From: Anisakis pegreffii
Taxonomy: Eukaryota; Nematoda; Chromadorea; Rhabditida; Anisakidae
Direction: 5' to 3'
Length of the DNA: 64,000 nucleotides
NCBI GenBank assembly: GCA_035041965.1
Contig: JAPYMA010000052.1
Location: 124,001 to 188,000 of the forward strand
The notes under the pieces are model-generated. The model did no database searches, had not been told where the DNA came from, and worked only from the letters and a program-made list of their open reading frames with translations. Position numbers and translations under genes: made by a program. Shown here one piece after another: positions 38,801 to 51,600 of the stretch (the stretch's first letter is position 1; each line of letters opens with the position of its first letter).

Positions 38801-41800
38801 GTTGCGCATAATGGATTCATATAATCAGTTGTTATTAAAGTTGTCGTAATTTTTGTTATTATTGTTAGTCTCATTATTGTAAGGTAGTAATTATGTGGTC
38901 AAGCAGCGAATGTATTAAATTGAAAAGGTGATCAGATCATATTTCTTGCATGGTGATTACGGCGAGGTCAGGATAACTTACTTATTCTTGTACTAAATCA
39001 GATCAGTTGTAGCATATTCAGTTGCCTTGGTGATACATCTAACTCTTGATGGTACATTTCTAAAATCAGCTGTCCTTAAAATGTTGCGTAGATAAAACAC
39101 AGTTGCATTATTCCGTAGAATATATCAAGATGAATGATTGAGGAATGATTCACTTCGATTCATGGATGAACCGAAAAATTGGATTTGTTTGTTGCGATTT
39201 GATGGATCAAGTTATAGACGAGTGAAGAACACCTCAATGAGAACATCTGTGGGAGCATAATGAAAATTGGATTGTTTATGAATTGATATCGTCGTCGGTT
39301 GATTGTCACATCCTGAAATTTGATTTAGTTCAATTCCGGGATATTCATTCGATTGAAGACTGACTGGGTCATTCAATCTGATGGATGCCAACCAAGGTGT
39401 TCCGTAATTTGAGAATGTCTTGTGATCGATCTCATTGCACATCATATCCCGTCGTCATTTTCAACTTCTCTCTCGTTGAATAACCAAGGGATGGACATAT
39501 TGATCAATTTTATATAAATGATCATCACACGATTAAGTTGCATCTGAACGTTTTGAAATAATGCATAAGTATGGGAATTGCAATTGGTTTGGTTTGAATT
39601 CGGAGATGATTAGTTTTGAATTTCGCCTGAAAATAGGCTTTTCACAGCTGGAGATGATGGTAAATGCATGCAATTTACATTTGAAATGGTGGTAAATGCA
39701 CTTTACATTTGAGTTGGTGAACTCGAATAAATTGCAAACGTTCTTGGTGTACTGATGAATGTGAATGAAAAGTTTTGCTGAAATAAGTTACAATTTGAAG
39801 TGTGTTTGCATGTGATTGATAGATACGATTGTGTTCCGATGTAGTTACGTGTGAAATTGTTGAGAGCTGACAAGATATGTGACAGTTGCAATCATAACGT
39901 TTATCTGTTCATTTATATTTGTTGCATATATATCTTATGGTTAGTAGAGCAAGCATCAAATCAGTGAAACTTTATAGCACTCTGTCAGTTTTCATATTCA
40001 TATTCTCAACTGCATTGCATTTTTCACCAAAATCAGCGTAAAAAACTGACACGGCAACTGCCAGCAGCAGCAGCAGCAGCAGCATTTTATTCAAAAGAAA
40101 CCAACCGAATAGAAGCCAGTCTAACCAGTAAATGAAACATGATCAGTGATGTTGATAGAGAATATGCTAGTGATGAGGGGAAGTGAGTGGAAATATCTGG
40201 TTGTTCTAATTTGCAAGTGATCTAATTGCTGATCTCTATCTGTCTGATCCAGTTGATCGTCATTTTGAAACATTCACTCTTTGAATTCGAATTGAAGTTC
40301 AAATTGTATTCATATTCTCATGGAGTTCATAATTGAAACATCTTTCAACCTGATTGAGATAAATTCGAGCGACAGTTGTGTATAAGGAAAATGAGAGCAA
40401 TGAGATAGTCTCATACGCTGCTTGCAAAGGAGCATAGATATTCAAATCAAACGAAAGGTGCCATTGGTCTGAAGGAAAGGATGGGGAGGCTGAAGGGAAT
40501 TCAAATGATGGATAAGAGACGGCGTTTATGAAATAGCTTCAGAAATATTTATTGTCTTATAGTGTGCAATATCTAAAACTTTAATCAATGATTTGAAGGG
40601 GTTGAAATAATTCAGAAAATGATTATTTGCGTTTAGAGATAATTTCAGTGCGGAATTCGTTTCAGGTTCGGATGCATGCGTTCAGCAATCGGTGATAATC
40701 GAGAACAAGAGTGAAACGACGATATCTTTCGTTGAGGGGTCTGCAGGTGCCTATCTGGGCCATGTGACCGTTCATTACAATCCGGAACAACCGAGCGTTG
40801 TCGCGCAAAGTCAACATTTGTACTACGCGTTGTTGGTAACCGATGATGCTAGTCCTAGCATTGAGAAATGTACATTCTCTTCGTGTAGTGCCGGTGAGTT
40901 GGTTGATTCATCAAGAATTTGAGCGTTTCTCTCAATTCGTCAAGGCTCGAAGGATTTGTAAACATGTTCAGGATGCATCTGTAAGTAGAATCAGTTACAG
41001 TTCGTTGAACTTATTGCACAAACAACAAGGTTGATGATAACCTTGTTTCAAGGATTCCTGGATCTGCGTGGATGTAATCTGGCGTTCATTTCATCCTCGG
41101 AAAAATGAAGTCACAAACTGATTTAGGCGTAATTCTGAATCCGCTTGATGAACTCCTATTTGATTCGTTAGAGAAATTGTGTTTTTAAGGTGGTGCCACG
41201 GTGTGTGTGAAGAAAGAAGGCGCAAATCCACGTATGAAACAATGTTCGATATGTGAATGCGACAATGTCGGTATTTATATTACGGATGGAGCATTAGGTA
41301 TCTATGAGGAGTGTGAAATCGCCAGAAACACGTTGGCTGGTGTATGGGTGAAGAACCGTGCGAATCCGTTCTTCAAACGGTGTCATATTCATCACGGACG
41401 AGATGTTGGTGTGTTCACGTTTGAGCATGGAATGGTTTGTGACATTTTGACAGTAATTAATATCAGCGTTTGTCATTTTTCATCATCATTTGTACTGATT
41501 TCATTTGGATTGAAAGCTTTCAAAGAAATGTGATGCAGAGAAAAGGCAACGAGGCACTCGGCTCATGAACTGAAGTGAAGGGAAAGTGTTTCAGTCGATC
41601 GCAAGAACGCAATTTTTAATAGGCTACAAAATGATATTTCAATCTTGCTTAAAGAGGCTATGTGCTAACGCTGTTGAATCGATTATTTTCTCTGTAGGGT
41701 TACTTCGAGAAATGCAATATTCATGGAAATCGTATCTCCGGGATCGAAGTGAAAAATCAAGCAAATCCGACGGTGGTTCGATGTGAAATACATCATGGTC

Positions 41801-44665
41801 AAACTGGTGGTATTTACGTGCACGAGAAAGGTTTGTTTAGGATTTTCGAAGAAGATGGTCATGCAAGTCTGAGATCTTGCCCCGTTTACTGAAAAATTAA
41901 CTAGATGCTGCGAAGGAACTGTCTAAGCGGCTGATTTATTCCAGGACGTGGTCAGTTTATGGAGAATCGCATCTATGGGAACGCATTCGCGGGTATTTGG
42001 ATAACATCACAGTCGGATCCAACAGTGCGCAAAAATGAGATTTTTAACGGTCAGCAAGGCGGTGTCTATATATTCGGTGAGGGCCGTGGTCTGATCGAGC
42101 ACAACAACATCTATCATAACAATTTGGCCGGCATACAAATCCGAACTGGTTCGGATCCGATCGTACGATTGAACAAAATCCACAGTGGATTGCACGGAGG
42201 CATTTATGTGGTTCGTTTTTTGTTTTTGTGTTCAGATGAAAATGTTTTTGGTAAAAATGTTCTGTTCTTAGAGTGTAATATTTTTAGTTGATTAGTAAAT
42301 TTCGTCAATGGTCTATTGGTTAGATGGAAGAATTCATTTGAACGAAATTGTTTGATTTCGTTATGTTTTTAGCATGAAAAAGGAAAAGGTCTAATCGAAG
42401 AGAATGAAGTGTATAGTAATGCTCTGGCTGGTATCTGGGTGACGACCGGATCATCTCCGATATTGCGTAAAAATCGGATACATTCTGGAAAACAGGTTTC
42501 GTTTTCTTTTTTTTGCAGTTGACTACTTATTTATCTGCTAGTTTTTAGCTCTTGTACTTTTATTTTTTATATGGGAAGTGTTGAGTTTTGCAGCTGAATG
42601 GTGGAATAGAAAAGTGAAGTTGAACAGCTCTGTTGATGTTCGAAGGTTTTTTTTGGGAAGAAAAAATTCAAGTTTATGATCGTTAAGTTTCATTGCAAGT
42701 TGATTTACAGGTTGGAGTCTATTTCTATGATAACGGTCATGGTTTGCTGGAGGAGAATGACATCTTCAACCACCTTTATTCAGGTGTTCAAATCAGGTTA
42801 GCGCTGATCTCTCTTATTTAATAAAGTGATAATTATTCGTTTCATTGGTAAATGGTTTTTGAATTTCAATCACGCTTCGAAAAGGATTTAAGGGAAAGTC
42901 ACGTTCAACGAAATCATAATTTGTGAAAAAAATAATTCTTCTAATATTTCCTTTCAGGACGGGTTCGAATCCGAAAATCACTCGAAACAAGATCTGGGGT
43001 GGTCAAAACGGCGGTGTTTTGGTGTACAATGGTGGAAAGGGGGTGCTGGAGGATAATGAGATTTTCGATAATGCAATGGCTGGCGTCTGGATCAAGACGG
43101 AAAGTCATCCGATCCTGAGACGAAACAAAATTTATGACGGTCGTGATGGTGGAGTGTGTATTTTTAATAAGGTTTGTTGATGTGATTGGATCTGGCTCAG
43201 CGCACGATTTCTGTGCGTGGTAACTGAAGTAAACGTGATCGCGTTGATTATAGATATCTATTCGGGAGATAAACCAATGAGGAATTGACAGCAAATAAGG
43301 AATTAACAAGGATAGTAGATTGGGCTAAGAGGAATAATTTAAGGGTCGCGGCCTTCTCGAAGAGAACGAGATATATCGGAACGCACAAGCCGGTGTGCTG
43401 ATCTCAACCGAATCCAATCCAACGCTACGTCGGAATCGCATTTTCAAAGGTCGGGCTGCAGGTGTCGAAATAACCAATGGGGCGACTGCAACTCTCGAAG
43501 GCAACCAATTGTTCCAAAATGAATTTGGGGGTAAGTTCAAAGTGGTGTTGAAATGAAAATGAAACTGCATGTTTGTCAGTGAAGTGTTCATTTGTGGTTG
43601 CTGCCGTCAAGCTTTTATTGGAATAACGCAGAAGTTCTGTATCCTGAAAACGTTTTGAATGAACAGTCGCATATAAATGCGTTGATCTTATTCGATCGCA
43701 GAGAGTGTTCAGTTTTATTGACTGGATTCCTGAAACATGAAATAATTTTTGAATATGCTTCAAGGTCTGTGTTTGGCAACTGACGTACGACCGATGTTAC
43801 GTGACAATAAGGTGTTCGATAATCATAACGCCGTCGAGCGAGCCGTCAGCAAAGGGCATTGTCTTTTCAAAATTAGCTCATGTACCTCGTTTCCTATGCA
43901 TGATTTCTATAGGTTCGTCACTTTCTTTTCCGTTCTTTTCGAGTCATATTTTCGACCATAGCAACTTCTTCTATTCTTCGTCACACCAAGTTCATGAAAG
44001 ATGTGTTCAGTTTGTGCAAAAGAGTGGAAAACCCTAAACGGTGGTGAATGCCCATTTCAGATGTGTAACGTGTAATACCACAGAACGAAATGCGATTTGC
44101 ATAAACTGTATAAACGTTTGTCATAAGGGACATCGTGTGGAATTCGTACGGCATGATCGGTTCGTTCATATTCCAATTCATAGCCAAAAATCTTGTTTCA
44201 TTCGTTCTTTTTTTTCATTTTCTTGAACTGGTTCAGATCAGTTCAGCTGTTTTTTTTTTGTTGATCACTGTTGTCTACTAGTGCAAATAAAAGAAACAAG
44301 AATTCTGTTGATCCATTTATGTGACATGATATGACACGTTTTTCACGAAATACGTCATCCTTTGAATGATTAACGAACATTTTTTGTTACTAAAATGGAT
44401 AAATTAATTAATCGCCGTCATGTGCCATGCGTTCATTCATTATCTCATAATGAATTTTCTCAATTACTCATTTTTAACATTCATCAAAATTTTTTGAAAA
44501 AAGTTTTCTAGTTAGTACAGTGTATGTGATAGTTTCGAATAATTCAGATTTTTCTGTGACTGTGGCGCTGGAACGTTGGAGAATCAGTGCTGTTTGCAGT
44601 CGGAAACACGCGATAATGATACGGTCTATGATTCGGCAACACCGACGGACTCGGAAACCGTTTAG
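23804..44665 (+). CDS. FBXO11: F-box only protein 11 (FBXO11 / DRE-1 orthologue)
   Basis: SCF E3 ubiquitin-ligase substrate receptor (C. elegans DRE-1, heterochronic/moulting timing; BCL6/BLIMP-1-family targets known in the family). Exons: 23804-23945, 28949-29090, 30190-30274, 33134-33195, 35871-35955, 37266-37354, 37546-37678, 37829-38033, 40666-40893, 41190-41434, 41698-41830, 41945-42210, 42373-42495, 42711-42796, 42958-43171, 43344-43530, 43765-43912, 44061-44159, 44548-44665 (TAG). All 18 phases agree: 929 aa (human 927). A low-complexity basic N-terminus with RRRR and KRLKAD stretches precedes the F-box (about 164-206, [19 protein letters not shown]). Parallel beta-helix (PbH1) repeats follow (about 310-857; [41 protein letters not shown]), then a UBR-type zinc finger (about 858-905) with [10 protein letters not shown] and [10 protein letters not shown]. 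An in-frame TGA 9 nt before the ATG supports the start, unless 5' exons are spliced in. 5' introns are long (5.0 kb first), 3' introns mostly 114-390 bp. Confidence 0.97.
23946..28948 (+). other. FBXO11: FBXO11 intron 1 (5 kb)
   Basis: The donor is ATGG|GTTCGT and the acceptor is attttcag. It is the longest intron of the gene and separates a 47-residue low-complexity N-terminal exon from the rest, a position where alternative promoters are common. A short similarity (ctgaatgaggaagta, then ttttgtg) is shared by about 25730 and 26590. I found no exon or RNA gene inside it. Confidence 0.75.
32538..32557. repeat. (CA)n microsatellite in FBXO11 intron 3
   Basis: About ten CA dinucleotides, within the intron between exons ending at 30274 and starting at 33134. 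Confidence 0.9.
34421..34602. mobile_element. 182-bp MITE-like element with TA target duplication, in FBXO11 intron 4
   Basis: The element starts GTGATGGCATTCGAACCG. The reverse complement of its other end starts ATGATGGCATCCGACCG, a terminal inverted repeat of about 18 bp with a few differences and one indel. A TA dinucleotide lies directly outside each end (34419-34420 and 34603-34604), as after insertion of Tc1/mariner-type elements. The interior is unusually rich in TCGGAATTCCGA-like palindromes and codes for nothing, so it is a non-autonomous element. The frame at 34399-34581 is an artefact of it. Confidence 0.75.
39659..39718. repeat. Imperfect tandem duplication, about 30 bp, two copies
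   Basis: Two successive copies of a ggtaaatgca...tttacatttga unit in FBXO11 intron 8. The second lacks a few bases and has substitutions. Its function is unknown. Confidence 0.7.
40062..40084. repeat. (CAG)7 trinucleotide repeat in FBXO11 intron 8
   Basis: Seven or so uninterrupted CAG units in the intron between exons ending at 38033 and starting at 40666. It is non-coding here, since no exon frame passes through it. Confidence 0.9.
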
Positions 44666-45910
44666 AATTGTCGCGAAATTTGATTTTTACTTTTTGTCGT
44701 CATTTTGTTTTCATCATTTTTTGTTATTGTTTCTTCTTGAAATTGGAATTTTTTTTGTGTTTGCTATTTGATCTGTCTTCTTCTTAAGTTTGTTTATTGT
44801 TAATTTATATTCATCTGCAATTTATTCATCTGTCTCCGATTCCCACTCGAGTTGCAATTCTCTTAAAGTCGTTCTCTTTTTCAGTTGATTGAATTAGGTT
44901 AGGTTTACATCAATCAATTGAATGCTTTATAAGAGATGTAAGATTTGAGTTTTTTTTGTGTAACGATTAGAATGGGATTATTTATTTCTAATAGGAGAAT
45001 ATCCTGCTTAAGCGGTTAATCGCTTGAGTGGAATTGCTTGTAAACTGAAATCAGCGAAATGGGGGAGAGATATAAGAGATGGAAAAAAATGTTGAAGAAT
45101 AATCTAGAGGAAATCATGCGATTGAGATCATAGTAAAGGTTGTGACTTTTCTTGAGTCAGTCAGATACGGGAGGAGCTTACTGGGGCAAGTGATTTGAAG
45201 GTGTGTTCTATCTAATAATCATCTTATTTCATCGTGTTCTTGTTATATTTCATTAAGTATTGCTTCACAAGTCTCAACGCAATTAATCTCGCTGTAGTGT
45301 ACCATTTTATTGCTTTTTCTTTAAATCTTTCAGCTGTTGCTGCTAACGTTGATGTTCGTTAATTTACTTGACTCGCATAATTCCGGCGAGAGATTTATTC
45401 AAAGTATTAATTTGTTGGATACGATTCGTATCGCATAGATACTACGACGTGTAACGTTCGTTTGACAACAACAACAATGTGTTGCGCTTCATGAACTCTC
45501 TTCCATTTCAATTATGAGAATGTGCTTAACGGTGGAATTGTTGCTGTAATGAAATGATAACGAAGTTGTGATATGATCAAAAGATGCTCCGTCTTTGTGA
45601 AACGTAATGTGCAACAACTGTTAATTGCTGTGTCAAAAATGGTTTCTTTTCTTGAATTCTCATTTCGATTAAGTTTTTATCTATTTTATCGTATTATATG
45701 CGTTTAGAATACGTGCGTTGTTGTTGTGGTTTGTCGTATACTATCGAAATTTTTGTGTCAATGTTTTCTTCTTGTGGTATTTTCTTGAAATTGTACGATA
45801 TGTCGTCTCATTTTTATGCGTTTTTTTTTGTTTGTTTGCATTTTTGTTCATTCGCTTCAATCATCATCATCTTCTGATGACTTCTTCCCATACCTCCTCC
45901 TCTGTCGATT

Positions 45911-45953
45911 GTTGTTGCTGCTGCTGCTGCTGCTGATGTTGCTGTTGCTGCTG
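45911..45953. repeat. (TGC)n trinucleotide repeat
   Basis: A GTTGTTGCTGCTGCTG-type tract with two interruptions. It generates long poly-Leu, poly-Cys and poly-Gln frames in three readings that are not genes. It lies 1.2 kb past the FBXO11 stop and could be within the 3' UTR. Confidence 0.9.
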
Positions 45954-47460
45954 ACAGATCTCATGCTCATTTTTAGATCCATGAATGATTTCAGGCGTTT
46001 TGTTTCTCGGAAGAAAATTGTTTGTAAATTGCCGAAAATGGGGGTAAATAGTAGGTGGTGAAGGTGGCTGGTAGGAAGCCAAACAGAGAATTGTTTAGTT
46101 CTAATGTGTTTTTATGGACTATCTTTGTCTCCGTTGAACTAATATTGAATGTAGTTTTTTTGCTGTTGTTGTTTCTTTCCTCATTTGCTTGTTTGCATAA
46201 ATGCCTATCTTCAGACTTGAAAGGAACAGAAAATTTCATGGTTCGACGAAGTTCCTGTTGATCAATTAGTTTGCCATTCGTTGGATTTTCGGTGGTGTAT
46301 TCCGCTTTTCTAATGTTCCTTTAAGTAATGAAATTGTCAATTCTTTACAACTTCAGTCGTGTTTTTTGTTTGTTTAGTGTTACAATTTATGTTGTCTATC
46401 TTCGCCATTGAATTCAATTTCATTCCTTCCTCGAAGAAATGTTTAATTTAAACTGCAATCGATCACATCAGCTTCACCACAGCGTTAAAAAACTTGTAAG
46501 CTTTCGTGCAGGCAGGTATCCATCCATCTCATTGGTTCGCCGTCTTTTATCTGTCCACTTTTTACTAACAAATCAGAAGTTATCGCTTATGTCCAATGAT
46601 GTTGAAGTGTTCGGTTTCAGAGGAAAAAAAATTGCTTTCATCCACTGACTAAACTCTTTCGTTGCTAATCATTTATCGGATATCTTCTAAGCGTTTAATT
46701 TCGAGATTAGAAAGCGGTTGGTCGTGATTGAATCGAAGTGAACATGTTTTGAGTGGTTTGACTCATTGGAAATTCATCGGTAATTTTTCGTTTTCGTAAT
46801 GTTTTGTGATCTGTTGTCCAGTGTGCACGGTTGTATCTCCGTCAGAGTTTGTATTGCTCTTTTTGATGTTTTGTTGGAATTTTGAAGGTGTTTGTGAATG
46901 TGAACGTGTGATTATAATGGAATTGTTGAAAGTATTCAAGCCAACGTATGCGTTTGGAGATGTTCAGTTGTATTTTTAGTGTGTAAATATTGTATTGTAA
47001 CTTAAATTAAATGTTAATTGTGTTCGATCAGTATGAGGAAGAAACAGAGGATTTTTATCGCTTTTGTGGTCGTTAAGTGTTATCCTATTCATTTGTGGTG
47101 TTTCATTAGAAGTATCTTCGTTTTGACATTATGACAAATTGATATTGTTAATTTTATTCATGAATGTTATTGTTATTGTGTCACCAATATAATGACGATT
47201 GCTATCGTAAATGTTGATATTGTCACTATTACTTTTGTTATGAGTATTACTGTACGCTTACACTTTATATTGTAATCACTTTTATTCTGATCATTGTTAC
47301 AGAAATTTGTTTGTTTGCTCTTTTTTTTGTTAAGAAAAGAATGTTTTATGAGTAATCGCTGTCGTTGGACAGTTTTATGTTTTGTGAAATTTTTAATTGT
47401 AATTTTATGTTTTTGTCTTCTTTTGTGTTCGTTCGTTTGTTTTGAATCTATTGGATGATA

Positions 47461-47466
47461 AATAAA
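47461..47466 (+). terminator. Candidate AATAAA polyadenylation signal
   Basis: AATAAA inside an A/T-rich run 2.8 kb after the FBXO11 stop. If used, the FBXO11 3' UTR would be unusually long. A nearer non-canonical signal is equally possible. Confidence 0.2.
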
Positions 47467-47540
47467 AAATAATTATTTTATCTGATATCATTTCTTGCAT
47501 CGTTTCTTGCATCATCATTCCATGTCGCAGCAGCAAAGTA

Positions 47541-47640
47541 TTGAGTAGGGTTACATCGGGACCGCCGAGGTTCCGGGGACTTACGTCTTACGTCCAGTCT
47601 CCGAGGGACTCCATTTTCGGGAATTCTAAGTCTGATTTCG
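47541..47640. other. GC-rich island with internal repeats in an AT-rich flank
   Basis: About 100 bp much richer in G+C than its surroundings. It contains a direct repeat TTACGTC-TTACGTC and related AGTCCC-type segments on the minus strand (agtccctcggagac and agtccccggaacc). It is not recognised; it could be a fragment of a mobile element or a structured RNA. No terminal repeats were found. Confidence 0.35.
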
Positions 47641-48640
47641 CCCTGACACGAGTGTAGACATTATTTGTGAAACGTGAAACTACAAGAAGCAATCGAGAAT
47701 TATTCGAACTTACTGAAGAAGAAACCTTAATGTCAGCAAAACCGTACATCAATTTGAGAAGAATTACTAAAAGCATTCAAATAGGACGTATGTGAAAATG
47801 AATGTCTTCGATGTGAATAAAACTTCTTTCAATTAGTCGTTCATTGATTCAGAGCCTCATGGAACTTGATGGTTACAAATTCCGATGGAATTGTTTGCAC
47901 GATGCCAGTACGGAATACTCGGGGAATAGAATTGGCCGGATGAAGGAAATCATGACTCAGTACATGCATATTTTATATTCTCATAATCACTCTTTGAACA
48001 AGAAAAATTGATCACTGGATGCATCATATGTTGATAATGCAGTGATTAGAATGTAGATCAACCGGAGATAGAACGAATGCCTTTATGAAGTTGAAATATG
48101 ATACTGTTTTACAAGGATACGCAAGCGATTGTCTTGTAAATGTACACATTGAGGCAAGTGAATCGGTCAATGCATAAGGAAAGATCAGCTACGAAATCCT
48201 TATCCGATGGAAGTTGAGGAGGTTTAAGTGATGGGATTTGATTCAGTTGATGTCGAGTCGATTGCAGCTAACATTTTTCGTTCACATTCTCGTTGATTCA
48301 CTAGCAGTTGATGCATTCGAAATTTGTGATCGCGAGATTGCTCGGAATCCTCCAGTAACTCATCGCAACTGAAACAAAACGGTTCATTTGACGAAGATAC
48401 CGAATTCTGTTACCGAAAACTTCCGGATAATAAGATTACTTCAGGACAAGGAAAACGATTACAACTGATTCAGTTGATTTGGTATTCATAACTTCGATTA
48501 CTTTTTCAAAATATAACTGAATTGAATCTGCCAGCATTTTCGTAGAGGTACGAGTTCTTGATTTCTAATAATTGAGACAACGGAACGATTAGTTTGTAAC
48601 AGAAAAAACTGATTCTATGATTAACATATGTGTGGAATCC

Positions 48641-51600
48641 TCACGTTTGGACAGGAGGACAACACCGTCTTAGGCGCTCACATCGACTTTTGACTGTTCT
48701 GATCTCTCGATCACACCTCCTCATATCGAATAACATTTCAGCCCATGAATCTTGTGAATTCCGTTGTTGTCGTTGAGAGTACGTTGAATTCGAATCGATG
48801 CCTTCACTTAACGATTCAGTGAGAATATTACTCTCGCACTGATCCATCTAAAGATTCGCACATGAGGAAAATAGAGTTCCAATAAAATAGCTATGACTAA
48901 ATTTAATTCGTCCGAAAAATTTCACAAGACCTTGATTCCAGTCTCATTGATATCATTGGGTGGAATTGAATCTGACTGCAGCAAAATACGCCGTTGAATG
49001 CACTCCACACGTTTCGTTTCTAGTTCATTAAATGATTTTTTCAACTGAAATTCTCAATTATTCAATAATGAGTATTTTAAACTTTCCAGCGAATTCTGAA
49101 TTAAGTTATCTTGTGATTACTGAATTAAGTGATCTTGTGAATCCAATTGATTCATATGTTCGTAAATTATTGAGTGGTTCATGATCCAATCAATGGCAGA
49201 TGAATTCAAGCCGGTTGTTCAGTCCTCATCATTTTGCTGCTCACCTGATTCAGTTCTTCAGATCTGATTGTATTCTGACATGTTCTTCTCGCACGTTGCG
49301 TTGATTCCGTATCCAATGTATTTTCGATTATTTTTATAGTGATTAACGCATCTAACATTTCTGTAAAGAAACGATTTAACTTGATAAAAATATTATGTTC
49401 CTTATGCTATGATATTGACAGAAAAATACATGCATTATGAATCTATTGACTGTAAAGTGATATTTCAACGTGAAAATGCTTTTTTAAGGTGGAATTCTTA
49501 AAGATGCTGAAAAATCATTTGTGTTCACGTGGTTATCAGAAACATTAAGGAATTGGTGATGCCATGAAATCGGTTTAAGTGGTAAACGAGACTTGCAATT
49601 ATTCAACCTTCTTGATCGAAGCTAACTGATCGTTTCAGAAAGCATTCCGTTTCAAGTTTCAGCAATTCTTGCTCACAACTCAATGATTCGTTGCAAAACG
49701 ACGCCCAATCGCTCTAAAACAAATAAATGTTATTGGATTTAATAAGCAAGTTAAAATTTTCGCTTCATTTCTGGTTTCGGCACTAGTTTCATGAGTGAAT
49801 ATCCAGAAAATACACATGATCCACTGAAATCCATTTTATACAGATACATCCACTTTTGATTAATCACATAAAAACTTTCGATTCGAACTAGCGAGCTGTG
49901 TAATTGTTAATAAAATAAGTCACTACATTTATTAGGAGGATAACTTTGAACAAACTTAAAGACCTGATTCGGATGGACACTACTCAACACTGGAGAAATG
50001 TCCGCTGTATGGTCATCATGGAATTCAACTTCCGGAGTGATTGAGGATTTCGTAGTGGATTGCGGAGTTGTTGTCGGCGTTGAAGGTGTTTGCAGCGGTG
50101 GAAACAAGATCTTGAAATTAGTTCATTTTAATGGAAGATGATAGCGGGTAAAATTCATTGGATCAGATTGAAAAAATAACAGATAAAAGCAATCTGAGTC
50201 CTTTCGCCAGAGCGTTTTCATACTAGATTGATGATGAGTTCAAACTTTCAAGCAAAAAGCATGAAAGTGAAAAGCTAACCGCGAAATAATTGGGCAGTGG
50301 TGGCAGTAATGTAGGGAAAGTGGGATAGATCCAGGTCACATGCTTGTTCGTTGTTGGTGCTGCTGAAATTGATCTAATCCTCATTTTCCGAAAGCAAGCC
50401 ATTTTTGTCTTCAGGAACGCCGACCGATCTCATTCAATTTTCTTGCCTTCACAGAGTTTTCATCAAACGAGAGAACTGATAATTACATGTGCTTTTGATA
50501 ATTACATTATCCCATTACGTGTGCTTTATCCCAGAATCAGACATTGCTGGGCTAACAATGCAGCAATAAATGTATTGTGGTTTTGTGAAAGATTCGTGAA
50601 AGATTTGTGAAAACGACTGCCCTGAGTGACGGTGAACCGCAAACCTGTAGTTGTAACGGATGTGGTGGTTAATGCAGCTGTCGGCGTTGTGGTTACCGTA
50701 GTGATGCTTTCGGATGTTTGCGCTTGTGTTCGTGAGTTTAAAAATTTCAAAACCGCTTCCAGTTTTCTACGTTGTTCCTCAATTGACAGCTGCGATTTCG
50801 ACTCACTTGTCATATCATCAAAATATGGCTGCTCACTGATCTGCAGAAATCAAAGGAAAGAATTTCCAGTGGTTCAAAATCAGAAATATGGATGTTTATG
50901 GATGTCGAATTTATCAATTCCGGAATTTCTACATTTTCGCAAGAAATCACATCCAAAACAAAATACACCTTCGATTTGTTCACTTCATGCGATTTGGTAA
51001 CGAAAGGTAAGAGGAAGTGTGGATTTTAAGAACAATGCGGTATGGATCTTATATTAGTGAATTGGATTTTTGAACAAATAAAATGCCGGCGAACATCTGA
51101 TCCACCATCGTATTTTTTGTTTTGCGCTTCCAAGCACCTTCGTGTTTCGGCACTTAACGAACGACCTTTCGCGTACAATTCTTGATAAATCACCGAATTT
51201 ATTGTCGCATTTGACGCACATCTAAGGTAGGGCAACTTATATCTTGTTGAAATTAAAGGAATGAGAATATTTTGGTAATTGTTCACGAATCAGTCAGATA
51301 CATCGGACAACATCCCAATGAACCAAAACAACCGAAACGATCGAAACTATTCGATCACATAGGGAAAAGTTATTTGAGAGCTAATGTACGACGGATTTCT
51401 GTAGGTTTTCCACATCTTTCAAAGCTAGGTGGTGTTCTTCATGGAACTGCTTCGTAAGAGTAATCAAAATTTACTGTCTTTTCAGGGTTATTCCGAGTCA
51501 CACTGTGAATGGTTTGCATCCGAACCTCATATATTCATCGCAGCAATTACGAATGAAGTTGCATCGTTGTACTTGCAACATGTAGAGATCACGGCATTCA

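Larger units (their letters stand above)
44666..48640. other. Intergenic region between convergent FBXO11 and the secreted-protein gene
   Basis: This is T-rich sequence downstream of the FBXO11 stop. It contains a (TGC)n tract, a long GTT/ATT-rich stretch (47000-47460) and an AATAAA at 47461. The first part is presumably FBXO11 3' UTR, but its end cannot be placed. No protein-coding exon was supported on either strand. Confidence 0.55.

Noticed and set aside
42958..42975. tRNA T-loop-like GGGTTCGAATCC
   Set aside because: It is coding sequence of an FBXO11 exon (TGSNP); there is no cloverleaf around it.
45718..46082. Poly-Leu, poly-Cys and poly-Gln frames
   Set aside because: All three are readings of one (TGC)n tract; none has splice sites or conservation outside the repeat.
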